DNA of 64,000 bases. It comes from Pseudomonas iridis. GTDB lineage: Bacteria > Pseudomonadota > Gammaproteobacteria > Pseudomonadales > Pseudomonadaceae. Made by a program: the position numbers and the translations under genes. Numbering within the stretch: position 1 is the first letter of the stretch; each line of letters begins with the position of its first letter. Below are positions 44,532 through 58,825 of this stretch, one piece after another. The stretch lies in NCBI RefSeq assembly GCF_017980685.1, contig NZ_JACXXO010000003.1, positions 62,001-126,000 on the forward strand, given 5' to 3'. The notes under the pieces were generated by a model. That model was not told the DNA's origin. It did no database searches and saw only the letters and a program-made list of their open reading frames with translations.

Positions 44532-44941
44532 CGGCGGTGGCGTTGGGTCAGCCAGCGTCAGTGCTGTAAGTCAGTCCGCCATCGCTCGCAGGCAAGCTCC
44601 CATAGGGATTTCGGGTGACTTCGGATTTTGTTAACACCACTGAAACCTGTGGGAGCCAGCCTGCTGGCGATGGCGTTGGGTCAGTCAACATCATTGTTGA
44701 ATGTAAGTCCGCCATCGCTGGCAAGCCAGCTCCCACAGAGATTTCGGTTGACTTCAGATTTTGTTAACACCACTGAAACCTGTGGGAGCCAGCCTGCTGG
44801 CGATGGCGTTGGGTCAGTCAACATCATTGTTGAATGTAAGTCCGCCATCGCTGGCAAGCCAGCTCCCACAGTGTTCAGTGGTGTCCACAAAATCCAGGAA
44901 CACCCGAGTTCCCTGTGGGAGCTGGCTTGCCAGCGATGGCG
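44532..44941. repeat. REP cluster with a 133-bp tandem duplication
   Basis: Copies at 44614-44746 and 44747-44879 are almost identical and exactly 133 bases apart (TGTGGGAGCCAGCCTGCTGG at 44649 and 44782). A decayed third copy precedes them and a single inverted arm at 44914-44941 follows. The arms are the CCAGC/GCTGG variant of the Pseudomonas REP. The rest of the 44345-45003 spacer holds no supported gene. Confidence 0.85.
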
Positions 44942-44960
44942 GTGGATCAGCCACAAAAGA

Positions 44961-44984
44961 AAACGGCACCTTCCGGTGCCGTTT
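44961..44984 (-). terminator. terminator of the leftward ABC transporter operon
   Basis: AAACGGCACC-TTCC-GGTGCCGTTT. On the minus strand it continues into TTTTCTTTTG, so it mainly serves the leftward operon that ends at 45004. Confidence 0.8.
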
Positions 44985-45003
44985 GCCTTTCACAGTTACC
45001 CTA

Positions 45004-46746
<1,743 letters not shown>

Positions 46747-46794
46747 AGAGACCTCCTGTTTAGGATTTCGGAGCACGATTGCCGATCAATTCGA

Positions 46795-47067
46795 CTAGCC
46801 CCAACGCATCACAGCCAACAGCCACACCAGGGACAACGCGGACGCGACCCAGATGCTCCAGTCGGTGGCGCCGATTACCAGCAAATGCAGGTAGGCGCTG
46901 CCGAGAAGACCGATAAACAAGCGATCGCCACGGGTGGTGGCAATCGGCAGAAACCCTCGTCGCAGAATGCTCGGCGAACACAATTCCCAAGTGGTCATGC
47001 CCACCAGAATCAGGCCGATGACGATGAAGAATGTCGCTGTGGGGGTGGTCCAACTCATCCATTCCAT
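46795..47067 (-). CDS. glpU: DUF2160 small membrane protein (GlpU-like)
   Basis: 90 residues from the second of two adjacent ATGs (MEWMSWTTPTATFFIV), which has the better distance from the AGGAG at 47075-47079. Three hydrophobic segments are seen. DUF2160 proteins occur in glycerol-type ABC operons (GlpU), where their exact role is not known. The gene lies between the last permease gene and the binding protein gene, its usual place. Confidence 0.85.
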   Translation of the reverse strand: MEWMSWTTPTATFFIVIGLILVGMTTWELCSPSILRRGFLPIATTRGDRLFIGLLGSAYLHLLVIGATDWSIWVASALSLVWLLAVMRWG

Positions 47068-47077
47068 CATCAGCTCC

Positions 47078-47878
<801 letters not shown>

Positions 47879-47887
47879 GGCCGGGCC

Positions 47888-48750
<863 letters not shown>

Positions 48751-48754
<4 letters not shown>

Positions 48755-49866
48755 GGCTGCACCTCGCTGTTTTCGCTGGCTTCGAGGAGGAATTCGTCGG
48801 CATAGACCATCAGCCACTGCGCCGGAAAACTGATGTAGGCCGTGCCCTGCGGCACCGGTTTGTCTTCGGCGAGGCGAACTTTCAACGGTGCGCCGTCGAG
48901 GTCGAGGGTCATGATCTTGTAGGTGCCGAGGTCTTCGACGTGTACGACCCTGGCCTGCATCGCGTCATCAAACGGCTCGTCCCACACATGAATAAACTCG
49001 GGACGGATGCCGACCTTCAGATTTTTCCACTGACCATGTTCGATATGGCGCTGCAAGCCGTCGGACAACGGCAGGTGTGTCGAGGCAAAACCGACGCCGC
49101 CGGGCTGCGGTTGCACTTCGATCAGGTTCATCCCCGGGCTGCCGATGAAGTAGCCGACGAAGGTGTGGCTGGGCCGCTCGAACAATTCCCGTGGCGTGCC
49201 GAACTGGACGATCTGGCCGCCGTACATCACCGCGATCTTGTCGGCGAAGGTCGAGGCCTCCAGTTGATCGTGGGTGACGTAGACCATGGTGATGTTGAAC
49301 TGCTCGTGGATCTGCTTGAGCTTGCGCCGCAGCTTCCATTTCAGGTGCGGGTCGATCACCGTCAGCGGCTCATCGAAGAGGATCGCCGAGACGTCATCGC
49401 GCACCAGACCACGGCCCATGGAGACTTTCTGTTTTTCGTCAGCGGTAAGGTTGCGCGCCTTCTTGTTCAGCAGGTTTTGCAGGTCGAGCACTTCGGCGAT
49501 TTCCTGCACCTTGCTGTGCACTTTCGCCTCGGCCATGCCCTGATTGCGCAGGGGAAACGCGAGGTTGTCGAACACGGTCATGGTGTCGTAGACCACCGGA
49601 AACTGGAAAACCTGAGCAATGTTGCGCTTCTCCGGCGTGAGGTCGTTGACCGCTTTGCCGTCGAACAGCACATGCCCTTGCGAGGGGCTGAGCAGACCGG
49701 AAATGATGTTGAGCAACGTCGATTTACCGCAACCCGACGGCCCGAGCAGCGCATAAGCCCCGCCCTGTTCCCAGACGTGGTCCATCTCGCGGATCGCATA
49801 ATCCTCCGCGCCGCTCGGGGTTTTGCTGTAGCTGTGGGCGAGGTGTTGCAAGCGGATTTCGGCCAT
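48751..49866 (-). CDS. glpT: ABC transporter ATP-binding protein (GlpT-like), signature motif diverged
   Basis: 371 residues. Walker A GPSGCGKST is at 42-50, the Q-loop at Q88, Walker B with D165-E166 (AILFDEP) and the switch histidine H199 (YVTHDQLEA). The signature motif is LTADEKQ (140-146) instead of LSGGQ. A C-terminal TOBE-like domain follows from about 240. It pairs with the GlpS-like ATPase, which has LSGGQ but lacks the switch histidine, so one complete and one degenerate ATP site are predicted. It starts one base into the upstream stop. Confidence 0.88.
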
Positions 49867-50960
49867 CAGGCAACCCTCGCGACACGCCGGCCCGGTGCTT
49901 GCACCAGACGGCCCTGCGCATCGAAAACAAACAGTTTATGGGTCGGGATATAGATGCGGATCGGCGCATCGACGTCGTATTCGTGGACACCCGGCAGGTG
50001 CAGCACCAGCAGGAAATGTTCGTTGCGCACGTGCAGAAAAGTTTCCGAACCACTGATCTCGGCGACTTCGACGGTGACCGCCAATTCCAGATCATCATCG
50101 TTGCTCGGCACCAGCGAGATATGGCTGGGGCGCACGCCAAAGCGGAACTCGCCCTCGCCCACCGGACGCAGATCGACGTTCAACGGGAAGTGCACGAAAT
50201 TGGCGAAGCTGACTTCGTTGCCGGCAATCCGCCCGGGCATCAGGTTGATCGGTGGCTCGGAGAACAATTCGGCGGCGAGTACCGTTTGCGGCTGGTGATA
50301 CACCTCGGTCGACGGCCCGCTCTGAATCACCCGGCCTTCGTGAAGAATCGTCGTGGTGCCGCCCAGCGCCAGGGCTTCGTTGGGTTCGGTGGTGGCATAG
50401 ATGGCGATGGTGTGGCGCAACTTGAACAGCTCGCGCATTTCCTGACGCAGTTCCTCGCGCAGTTTGTAGTCGAGGTTGACCAGCGGCTCATCGAACAGAA
50501 TCAGTTCGGCATCCTTGACCAGCGCCCGCGCCATGGCAGTGCGCTGTTGCTGACCACCCGAGAGCTCCAGCGGATAACGCTGCAAGAACTTCTCGATGCG
50601 CAACATTCGCGCGGTTTCCTGCACCCGGCTGTGGATGATCTCTTTCGAGACACCGGCCTGGCGCAGTGGCGAGGCGATGTTCTCGAACACAGTCATGGTC
50701 GGGTAATTGATGAACTGCTGATAAACCATCGACACGTTGCGCAAGCGCACCGGGCGTTGCGTGACGTCGACACCGTTCATCAGCACGCGGCCGCTGTCTG
50801 GCTTGTCGAGGCCGGCCATCAGGCGCATCAGGCTGGTTTTGCCGGACAGCGTGCGGCCGAGCAAAACGTTGAACGAACCGGGTTCGAATTTCAGGCAGGC
50901 ATCATCGATCCAGATCTGGCCCTCGACGGTGCGGCTGACGTGCTCCAGGGTGAGTGACAT
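49866..50960 (-). CDS. glpS: ABC transporter ATP-binding protein (GlpS-like), switch histidine replaced
   Basis: 364 residues from ATG 50960 (MSLTLEHVSRTVEG); an in-frame extension to 51218 would cross the promoter region and is rejected. Walker A is the unusual GRTLSGKTS (35-43). LSGGQ is intact at 133-137 and D157-E158 (LFDEP) are present. The switch histidine position is threonine (T191 in YATTEPNEA). A TOBE domain follows. First gene of the leftward operon behind the candidate sigma-54 promoter. Confidence 0.88.
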   Translation of the reverse strand: MSLTLEHVSRTVEGQIWIDDACLKFEPGSFNVLLGRTLSGKTSLMRLMAGLDKPDSGRVLMNGVDVTQRPVRLRNVSMVYQQFINYPTMTVFENIASPLRQAGVSKEIIHSRVQETARMLRIEKFLQRYPLELSGGQQQRTAMARALVKDAELILFDEPLVNLDYKLREELRQEMRELFKLRHTIAIYATTEPNEALALGGTTTILHEGRVIQSGPSTEVYHQPQTVLAAELFSEPPINLMPGRIAGNEVSFANFVHFPLNVDLRPVGEGEFRFGVRPSHISLVPSNDDDLELAVTVEVAEISGSETFLHVRNEHFLLVLHLPGVHEYDVDAPIRIYIPTHKLFVFDAQGRLVQAPGRRVARVA

Positions 50961-51005
50961 GGCTCGGCCTTTTTTATTTTTGGAGTCAAGCGACCTGTGC
51001 ACTGG

Positions 51006-51021
51006 AGCGACTTTCGTGCCA
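51006..51021 (-). promoter_or_regulatory. candidate sigma-54 promoter of the glpSTPQUV-like operon
   Basis: Minus strand reads TGGCACGAAAGTCGCT. This agrees with TGGCACG-N4-TTGCA in the whole -24 half and has the -12 GC in register; T13 and A16 differ. It is 46 bases before the glpS start, giving a leader of about 30 bases. The divergent gene encodes a sigma-54 activator. Confidence 0.6.
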
Positions 51022-51085
51022 AAAATGGCAAGTTGTTGATTTGTCGTGAAAATCGTTGAAAACGTCGAGAAGCGGCCTTCAATGG

Positions 51086-51133
51086 TGAACACATTTGAAC
51101 AGTTGGACGATTGACAATGAACAATAGTGAACA
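51086..51133. promoter_or_regulatory. four phased TGAACA sites, candidate activator binding site
   Basis: TGAACA occurs at 51086, 51096, 51118 and 51128: two pairs with 10-base steps, the pairs 32 bases apart. All face the same side of the helix. They lie 65-130 bases upstream of the candidate sigma-54 promoter, the normal place for enhancer sites of AcoR-type activators. Confidence 0.55.
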
Positions 51134-51181
51134 ACACTCTATGGATGCTTTTTGCCCGATCCTGAATACGATATAGATCCC

Positions 51182-51271
51182 TGTGGGAGCGAGCCTGCTC
51201 GCGAAGGCGGTGTGTCATTCAACGAATTTATTGACTGACCCGGCGCTTTCGCGAGCAGGCTCGCTCCCACA
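51182..51271. repeat. REPIN
   Basis: Arm TGTGGGAGCGAGCCTGCTCG (51182) and its inverse ending at 51271, 66 bases between arm starts. It has the same layout and related inner sequence (GCGGTGTGTCA) as the element at 61368. Confidence 0.9.
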
Positions 51272-51342
51272 GGGGATGCCTGTATTCCTCAGGGTTTGGG
51301 TTCATAACAATAATAAAATCGCTGCATCAGAGGCTGACCGCC

Positions 51343-53181
51343 ATGGCCGCACCTGCCCCGCCGTTGTCCCACGACGCGATCGTCCAAAGTTCCTGGCAAC
51401 GCTGTCGTGCGTTCGGTCTTGACCACCAGAGCACCCCGGCTTTCGATCAACTGCCCGCCGCCAGTATTGCGCGGCTACTCGACAGTCAACATTCGTTGGT
51501 GCAGACCACCCATCAGGAAGTGCTGCCCTATTACGAGAACATCCTCAGCAACTCCAATTGCCTGATCATGCTCGCCGATAACCAGGGCCAGGTGCTGACC
51601 TCGTGGGGCACGCAACGCTTTATCGAGCCGAATCTGGCGCGGGGTTTTCAGGCCGGGGCGAGCTGGATGGAGCGCTGCAGCGGCACCAATGCCATCGGCA
51701 CGGCGCTGGCCTGTGAGCAGGCCGTGCATATCGAACACGACGAACATTTTCTTAAAGCCAACCGCTTCATGACCGGTTCCGCTGCGCCGATTTTCGACGC
51801 CGAGCGCAAGGTGATTGCGGTGCTCGACGTCTCCAGCGACAGCTATCTGCCGCCGTCGCACACACTGGGCATGGTCAAGATGATGAGCCAGACCGTGGAG
51901 AACCGGCTGATCCTCAACCTGTTCCACGGTCAACACTTTCAACTGACCTTCAACACCGGGTTGAACAACCTCGACAGCCAGTGGGCCGGGTTGTTGATCT
52001 TTGATGAGAGCGGTCAGGTCCTGTCGGCCAATCGCCGGGCAGACAATCTGCTCGGCGTGCGTTTGTCGAGGGTGAGCGTCGAAAGCCTGTTCAAGGTGTC
52101 GTTGCTGGAGTTGATCAATCAGCCAGACGGTTTGCCGTTTGCGTTGCAGACCTCGGAGCGCAACCGTTTTCAGTGCTTGTTGAAGCGGCCGAAACAGGCA
52201 CCGATTCAGCCACGGATTTTCACTGCAGAAGCTAAACCCCTCGTTTCAACGACGATCAGCCTCAACACCCTGCACTTCGGCGACAGCCGCGTGGAAAAAG
52301 CCGTGCGGCAAGCAGAACGGCTGTTGGAAAAAGACATCCCCTTGCTGATCCACGGCGAAACCGGCGTCGGCAAAGAGGTGTTCGTCAAAGCCCTGCATCA
52401 GGCCAGCACCCGCAACAAACAAGCGTTTATCGCCGTCAACTGCGCAGCGATCCCCGCCGAACTGGTCGAATCAGAGCTGTTTGGCTACGAGAAAGGCGCG
52501 TTCACGGGCGCCAACCAGAAAGGCAGCATCGGCCTGATCCGCAAGGCTGACAAAGGCACGTTGTTCCTCGATGAAATCGGCGACATGCCGCTGCCCACTC
52601 AGGCGCGGTTGTTGCGGGTGTTGCAGGAGCGCTGCGTGCAACCGGTGGGCAGCAGTGAGTTGTTCCCGGTGGATCTGCGGATTATCTCGGCGACTAACCG
52701 TTCGTTGCGCGAGCAGGTGCAATTGGGACGGTTCCGCGAGGATTTGTATTACCGCATTGGTGGCCTGACGCTGGAACTGCCGCCGCTGCGCGAGCGCAGT
52801 GATAAACAAGCGCTATTTAAACGGCTTTGGGAGCAGCATCGAGAGCCGACGCAGTGGGCGGGTTTGAGCCCGGAGGTGCTGGAATTGTTCGACAAGCATC
52901 CGTGGCCGGGGAATCTGCGCCAGGTCAGCAGCGTGATGCAGGTGGCGCTGGCCATGGCTGAAGAGCAGCCGGTGCGGGCGGAACATTTGCCGGATGATTT
53001 TTTTGTCGATCTGGAGATCGAGCCGGTTGAGAGCGCGCAGCCGTTGGGTTTGGATTTGAATGATGTTGAAGCGTTGAATCGGGAGCTGAAGGCAGCCGGG
53101 GGGAATATTTCGCATCTGGCGCGGCGGTTGGGGGTTAGTCGCAATACGCTCTATAAGCGGTTGCGGCAGTTGGGTGGTTAA
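51343..53181 (+). CDS. sigma-54-dependent regulator, AcoR type (GAF-AAA+-Fis)
   Basis: 612 residues. A GAF-type sensor region spans about 60-200 (MLADNQGQVLTSWGT, GTNAIGTAL). A second sensor/PAS-like region follows at 205-300. The AAA+ domain has Walker A GETGVGKE at 338-345, the sigma-54 contact loop GAFTGA at 385-390 and Walker B LFLDEIGDMP. The C-terminus (about 575-610) is a Fis-type helix-turn-helix (NISHLARRLGVSRNTLYKRL). The divergent ABC operon with a -24/-12 site is the obvious target. The inducer may be glycerol or another small polyol or ketol; this is inference. Confidence 0.9.
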   Translation: MAAPAPPLSHDAIVQSSWQRCRAFGLDHQSTPAFDQLPAASIARLLDSQHSLVQTTHQEVLPYYENILSNSNCLIMLADNQGQVLTSWGTQRFIEPNLARGFQAGASWMERCSGTNAIGTALACEQAVHIEHDEHFLKANRFMTGSAAPIFDAERKVIAVLDVSSDSYLPPSHTLGMVKMMSQTVENRLILNLFHGQHFQLTFNTGLNNLDSQWAGLLIFDESGQVLSANRRADNLLGVRLSRVSVESLFKVSLLELINQPDGLPFALQTSERNRFQCLLKRPKQAPIQPRIFTAEAKPLVSTTISLNTLHFGDSRVEKAVRQAERLLEKDIPLLIHGETGVGKEVFVKALHQASTRNKQAFIAVNCAAIPAELVESELFGYEKGAFTGANQKGSIGLIRKADKGTLFLDEIGDMPLPTQARLLRVLQERCVQPVGSSELFPVDLRIISATNRSLREQVQLGRFREDLYYRIGGLTLELPPLRERSDKQALFKRLWEQHREPTQWAGLSPEVLELFDKHPWPGNLRQVSSVMQVALAMAEEQPVRAEHLPDDFFVDLEIEPVESAQPLGLDLNDVEALNRELKAAGGNISHLARRLGVSRNTLYKRLRQLGG

Positions 53182-53188
53182 CAGCGAA

Positions 53189-53273
53189 GATCAAAAGATC
53201 GCAGCCTGCGGCAGCTCCTACACGGTGTACGCAATGCCACTGCAGGAGCTGCCGAAGGCTGCGATCTTTTGAC
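53189..53273. repeat. inverted repeat of the AGATCGCAGCC/GGCTGCGATCT class
   Basis: GATCAAAAGATCGCAGCC...CAGCTCCTAC at 53189-53221 is mirrored by CAGGAGCTGCCGAAGGCTGCGATCTTTTGA at 53243-53272 (shown in part). This is a second Pseudomonas REP family. It lies between two convergent genes and may also end their transcripts. Confidence 0.85.
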
Positions 53274-53301
53274 TTTGAAAGCTATATAAAAGCAGTGCGC
53301 A

Positions 53302-54516
53302 TTACGAATACGCCGACTCGATATTTGTCGTTGAAGCAGCAGCCAGCGTACGCAACCCAATCAACACAACCACCATCATCATCACCCCCGCACCAATCGC
53401 CACCCCGAACCCCGCACGCGCACCATAAGCATCAATCACCGGCCCCGCGAGCATGCCCCCAAGCGCTACGCCAATGCTGATGCCAGTGGTCATCCACGTC
53501 AGTCCTTCTGTCATCCTGGACGCAGGGATGATGATCGTCCCCAACTTCATGACCACGACCATGGTGGGCGCAAACGATATGCCCGCGATAAACAGCATCG
53601 CTGACAGGACATAAACATCTGTTGCGAAAACCGGCAATACGCCCGTGATTGCCGTGACCAATATGCCGATAAAGAACTGTTTTTCTATCGGCAAGGTTAG
53701 CCGCAATGCACCGAACGTCAGACCCGCCACCAGCGAGCCCAACGCATAGGCGGCGAGGATGAAGGTGGCAGACGCGGGCCAGCCTTGATCATTGGCGAAA
53801 GCCACGACGGCGACATCGATGGCTCCGCCAATAGCCCCCATCGCCAACAGCGCCAGAACAATGGTGCGAACGCCGGGAATCAGCAAAGTGGAACCGGTGT
53901 TGCTGCGGTTGCCAACAACCACTTTCGGTTCGGTCTGACGCTGCATGAGAAACGCCGTCACCCCGATGGCCAGCAGCCCGACCGCAACCAGTGGCCCGGC
54001 TTCGGCGAAGAAGGTCACGCTCAAACCGATCGCCAGTGGCGGGCCGATGATATACGCGAGTTCGGTCAGGACCGTGTCCAGAGAGAACGCCGTGTGCAAC
54101 TGCGGCTTACCGCGGAACAACTGCGTCCAGCGTGCCCTGATCATGGACGGCATGCTGGGCATCGTCCCCGCCAGTGCCGCCAGAACAAAAAACAAGGCGG
54201 CAGGAGCCCTCATGTAGACGGCGAAAATCAGCGCCAGCAGCATGACCACGCTGAATGCCGTGACGATGGGCAGCACTCGACTCTGGCCGCGCTGATCAAC
54301 GAATCTCGAAATGACCGGGCCGAGCAGCGCATTGGCCAAGGTGAACGTACCGGCAACGGCGCCGGCCAGCCAGTAGACACCGGTTTGCTGGACCAGCATG
54401 GTGATGATGCCGATGCCGATGCCGATCATTGCTTGTGGCAGTCGGGCAATAGAGCTCGCGAGCACTAACCCGGTGGCGCCGGGTGTCGTGAACAGTTCGC
54501 GATAGTGATTGGCCAT
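53302..54516 (-). CDS. MFS transporter
   Basis: 404 residues with about 12 hydrophobic segments, from MANHYRELFTTPGATG. The loop FVDQRGQSRVLP between helices 2 and 3 fits the MFS signature position. The sequence resembles MFS drug/sugar efflux members without a close named match I can recognise. The gene stands alone between two REP-rich spacers, so no substrate can be inferred from neighbours. Confidence 0.85.
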   Translation of the reverse strand: MANHYRELFTTPGATGLVLASSIARLPQAMIGIGIGIITMLVQQTGVYWLAGAVAGTFTLANALLGPVISRFVDQRGQSRVLPIVTAFSVVMLLALIFAVYMRAPAALFFVLAALAGTMPSMPSMIRARWTQLFRGKPQLHTAFSLDTVLTELAYIIGPPLAIGLSVTFFAEAGPLVAVGLLAIGVTAFLMQRQTEPKVVVGNRSNTGSTLLIPGVRTIVLALLAMGAIGGAIDVAVVAFANDQGWPASATFILAAYALGSLVAGLTFGALRLTLPIEKQFFIGILVTAITGVLPVFATDVYVLSAMLFIAGISFAPTMVVVMKLGTIIIPASRMTEGLTWMTTGISIGVALGGMLAGPVIDAYGARAGFGVAIGAGVMMMVVVLIGLRTLAAASTTNIESAYS

Positions 54517-54620
54517 GGTTTCTCCATTTTATAAACGTCGCTGATCAGCATCCGGCTGCAAGCGCTGCCGCCCATGTTGGCGGAGTCAAACATCAATACC
54601 TACGCGTAGAGCAAAAGCAA

Positions 54621-54795
54621 CCCCCTCACCCCAGCCCTCTCCCGGAGGGAGAGGGAGCCGACCGAGGTGTCTCGAGTCATTCATCGACCTGAAAAAACCA
54701 GTCGATTATGGATTCAAAGCAGCACGTTCAAGTCGGCGCATCTTTTAAACATCACCCAGTCCCCTCTCCCTCCGGGAGAGGGTTAGGGTGAGGGG
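54621..54795. repeat. inverted pair of CCCTCACCCCAGCCCTCTCCC elements
   Basis: CCCCTCACCCCAGCCCTCT at 54621 is inverted at 54762-54794 (AGAGGGTTAGGGTGAGGGG), each arm with an inner hairpin CTCCC-GGAG. The same pair occurs at 59578-59778. It forms part of the 54517-54964 spacer, which holds no gene. Confidence 0.85.
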
Positions 54796-54830
54796 CTCTT
54801 CTTCGTGACAGGTCGAGGGTTGGAGGCACA

Positions 54831-54910
54831 GATCAAAAGATCGCAGCCTTCGGCAGCTCCTACAGGATCGCGCTCGATGTAGGAGCTGCCGAAGGCTGCG
54901 ATCTTTTGAT
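54831..54910. repeat. near-perfect 31-base inverted repeat, REP class as at 53189
   Basis: Arms 54831-54862 and 54880-54910 mirror each other over a 17-base spacer (GATCAAAAGATCGCAGCC and its inverse at the ends). Confidence 0.88.
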
Positions 54911-54921
54911 TCTAAAAAACA

Positions 54922-54944
54922 AAAACCCGCACAAGGCGGGTTTT
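54922..54944 (-). terminator. terminator of cysS
   Basis: AAAACCCGC-ACAAG-GCGGGTTTT. On the minus strand it is followed by TGTTTTTTAG. It lies 20 bases past the cysS stop. Confidence 0.85.
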
Positions 54945-54964
54945 GTTTGTAACAGGTATGGCAA

Positions 54965-56347
<1,383 letters not shown>

Positions 56348-56368
56348 GTTGGTTTCCTTGACGCTAAA

Positions 56369-58066
56369 TCACTGGCCCCACGAATCACGCAGGGTCACGG
56401 TACGGTTGAATACCGGCTGACCTGGTTTCGAGTCCTTGATATCGGCAACGAAGTAGCCTTCGCGCTCGAACTGGAAACGGTCTTCCGGCTGTGCATTGCC
56501 AAGCGATGGCTCAGCACGACAACCGGTCAGCACTTGCAGCGAATCAGGGTTGATGTTGTCGAGGAAACTGGCGCTGTCTTCGGCCTTCTCCGGGTTGGCC
56601 GAACGGAACAGACGATCGTACAGACGCACTTCGCACTCGATGCTGGCGGCGGCCGGCACCCAGTGGATCACGCCTTTGACCTTGCGGCCTTCCGGGTTCT
56701 TGCCCAGGGTTTCGGGGTCGTAGGAGCAGCGCAGCTCGACGATGTTGCCGTCGGCGTCCTTGATCGCTTCGTCGGCGCGGATCACGTAGCTGCCGCGCAG
56801 ACGCACTTCGCCGCCCGATTCCAGACGCTTGTAGCCCTTCGGCGGCTCTTCCATGAAGTCTTCACGGTCGATGTAGATTTCCCGGGCGAACGGCAGAGCG
56901 CGCACGCCCATGTCTTCTTTCGGATGGCGCGGCAGTTCGAGGTTCTCGACCTGGCCTTCCGGGTAGTTGGTGATCACGACTTTCAGCGGACGCAGCACGC
57001 ACATGGCACGCGGGGCGCTGTGGTCGAGGTCGTCACGGATGCTGAATTCGAGCATGCCAAAGTCGACCACGCCGTCGGAACGGTTGGTGCCGATCATTTC
57101 GCAGAAGTTGCGGATCGATTTCGGTGTGTAGCCACGACGACGGAAGCCCGACAGCGTGGACATGCGCGGATCGTCCCAGCCATTGACGTGCTTTTCATCG
57201 ACCAGTTGCTTGAGCTTGCGCTTGCTGGTGATGGTGTAGTTGAGGTTCAGGCGGCTGAACTCGTACTGACGCGGGTGCGCCGGCACTGGCAGCGCATCGA
57301 GGAACCACTCGTACAGCGGACGATGGCTTTCGAATTCCAGGGTGCAGATCGAGTGGGTGATGCCTTCGATGGCGTCCGACTGACCGTGGGTGAAGTCGTA
57401 GTTCGGGTAGATGCACCACTTGTCACCGGTCTGATGGTGATGGGCGTGGCGGATGCGGTACATGATCGGGTCGCGCAGGTTCATGTTCGGCGAGGCCATG
57501 TCGATCTTGGCACGCAGCACGCGGGCGCCGTCCGGGAACTCACCGGCGCGCATGCGGGCGAACCAGTCGAGGTTCTCTTCAACCGAACGGTCACGGAACG
57601 GGCTGTTCTTGCCCGGCTCGGTCAGGCTGCCGCGGTATTCCTTGGCTTGCTCGGGCGTCAGGTCGTCGACGTAGGCCTTGCCGGCCTTGATCAGCTCGAC
57701 GGCCCAGTCGTGCAACTGGTCGAAATACTGCGAGGCGTAGCGCACTTCGCCGGACCATTCAAAGCCCAGCCATTTGACGTCGCTTTCGATCGCGTCGATG
57801 TATTCCTGATCTTCCTTGGCCGGGTTGGTGTCGTCGAAACGCAGGTGCGTGACGCCGCCGAACTCCTGGGCCAGGCCGAAGTTCACGCAGATCGACTTGG
57901 CGTGACCGATGTGCAGGTAGCCGTTGGGCTCAGGCGGAAAACGGGTGATGATCTTGGTGTGCTTGCCCGAGTCCAGATCTGCCTGGATGATCGGCCGCAG
58001 GAAGTTGACCGGCACGGCGGGGCCGGACTTGGCATTCGAGGTAGGGTCGACAGTGGGCTTGCTCAT
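56369..58066 (-). CDS. glnS: glutaminyl-tRNA synthetase
   Basis: 565 residues. A class I synthetase with [15 protein letters not shown] (HIGH motif) and [10 protein letters not shown] (KMSKS-type loop), then the two anticodon-binding beta barrels. The start is [11 protein letters not shown] at 58066. A 1001-residue open frame on the opposite strand across glnS and cysS is only a shadow. It leads the leftward glnS-cysS unit and is divergent from ppiB, with a 252-base spacer between. Confidence 0.97.
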   Translation of the reverse strand: MSKPTVDPTSNAKSGPAVPVNFLRPIIQADLDSGKHTKIITRFPPEPNGYLHIGHAKSICVNFGLAQEFGGVTHLRFDDTNPAKEDQEYIDAIESDVKWLGFEWSGEVRYASQYFDQLHDWAVELIKAGKAYVDDLTPEQAKEYRGSLTEPGKNSPFRDRSVEENLDWFARMRAGEFPDGARVLRAKIDMASPNMNLRDPIMYRIRHAHHHQTGDKWCIYPNYDFTHGQSDAIEGITHSICTLEFESHRPLYEWFLDALPVPAHPRQYEFSRLNLNYTITSKRKLKQLVDEKHVNGWDDPRMSTLSGFRRRGYTPKSIRNFCEMIGTNRSDGVVDFGMLEFSIRDDLDHSAPRAMCVLRPLKVVITNYPEGQVENLELPRHPKEDMGVRALPFAREIYIDREDFMEEPPKGYKRLESGGEVRLRGSYVIRADEAIKDADGNIVELRCSYDPETLGKNPEGRKVKGVIHWVPAAASIECEVRLYDRLFRSANPEKAEDSASFLDNINPDSLQVLTGCRAEPSLGNAQPEDRFQFEREGYFVADIKDSKPGQPVFNRTVTLRDSWGQ

Positions 58067-58318
58067 AGGATCCTTGACTTACATGTGCGCGGCCGCAGAA
58101 GAGGGGCCAGACAAAACAAAGCCGCTATCATAGCCGATGCTGTCAAGGGGCTGACAGAGCAGGCCCTATAAAGGCGTGCATTTAATCGCACGGAAATGAA
58201 AAACTGCCTCGAAATTCACGCCTGTCACGCTAAACTGCGCACCTCGGCCTTCAAGGGCTGAACCGGTAAAGGGTGCAAATGGCCCATACCCACGAATTCC
58301 TTATAAAGAGTAGCGATC

Positions 58319-58825
58319 ATGACTCAAGTAAAACTGACCACTAACTTCGGTGACATTGTCATCGAGCTGAACGAAGAAAAAGCCCCGATCACCGCGGCCA
58401 ACTTCATCGAATACGTTAAAAAAGGTCACTACGAGAACGTCGTGTTCCACCGTGTGATCAAAGGTTTCATGATCCAGGGCGGCGGTTTCGAGCCTGGCAT
58501 GAAGGAAAAGAAAGACAAGAGCCCAAGCATTCAGAACGAAGCTGACAACGGTCTGAAGAACGAGAAGTACACCCTGGCCATGGCTCGCACCATGGACCCG
58601 CATTCGGCATCGGCGCAGTTCTTCATCAACGCCACCGACAACGGCTTCCTCAACCACACCGCCAAGACCGCTCAGGGTTGGGGTTACGCGGTATTCGGTA
58701 AAGTGGTTGCGGGCTTCGACGTTGTCGACAAGATCGAAGGCGTTTCCACCACGTCCAAGGCAGGTCACCAGGACGTACCAGCAGACGACGTGATCATCGA
58801 GAAAGCCGAGATCATCGAAGCGTGA
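58319..58825 (+). CDS. ppiB: peptidyl-prolyl cis-trans isomerase B (cyclophilin)
   Basis: 168 residues, cytoplasmic cyclophilin without signal peptide. The active-site stretch [19 protein letters not shown] carries the catalytic arginine, and [18 protein letters not shown] and [18 protein letters not shown] complete the fold. It catalyses proline isomerisation in folding. Its stop overlaps the lpxH start as GTGA. Confidence 0.97.
   Translation: MTQVKLTTNFGDIVIELNEEKAPITAANFIEYVKKGHYENVVFHRVIKGFMIQGGGFEPGMKEKKDKSPSIQNEADNGLKNEKYTLAMARTMDPHSASAQFFINATDNGFLNHTAKTAQGWGYAVFGKVVAGFDVVDKIEGVSTTSKAGHQDVPADDVIIEKAEIIEA

Noticed and set aside
44614..44879. CRISPR-like spaced repeats
   Set aside because: Only two full copies, 133 bases long and contiguous, made of inverted REP arms, with no short constant repeat or unique spacers and no cas genes.
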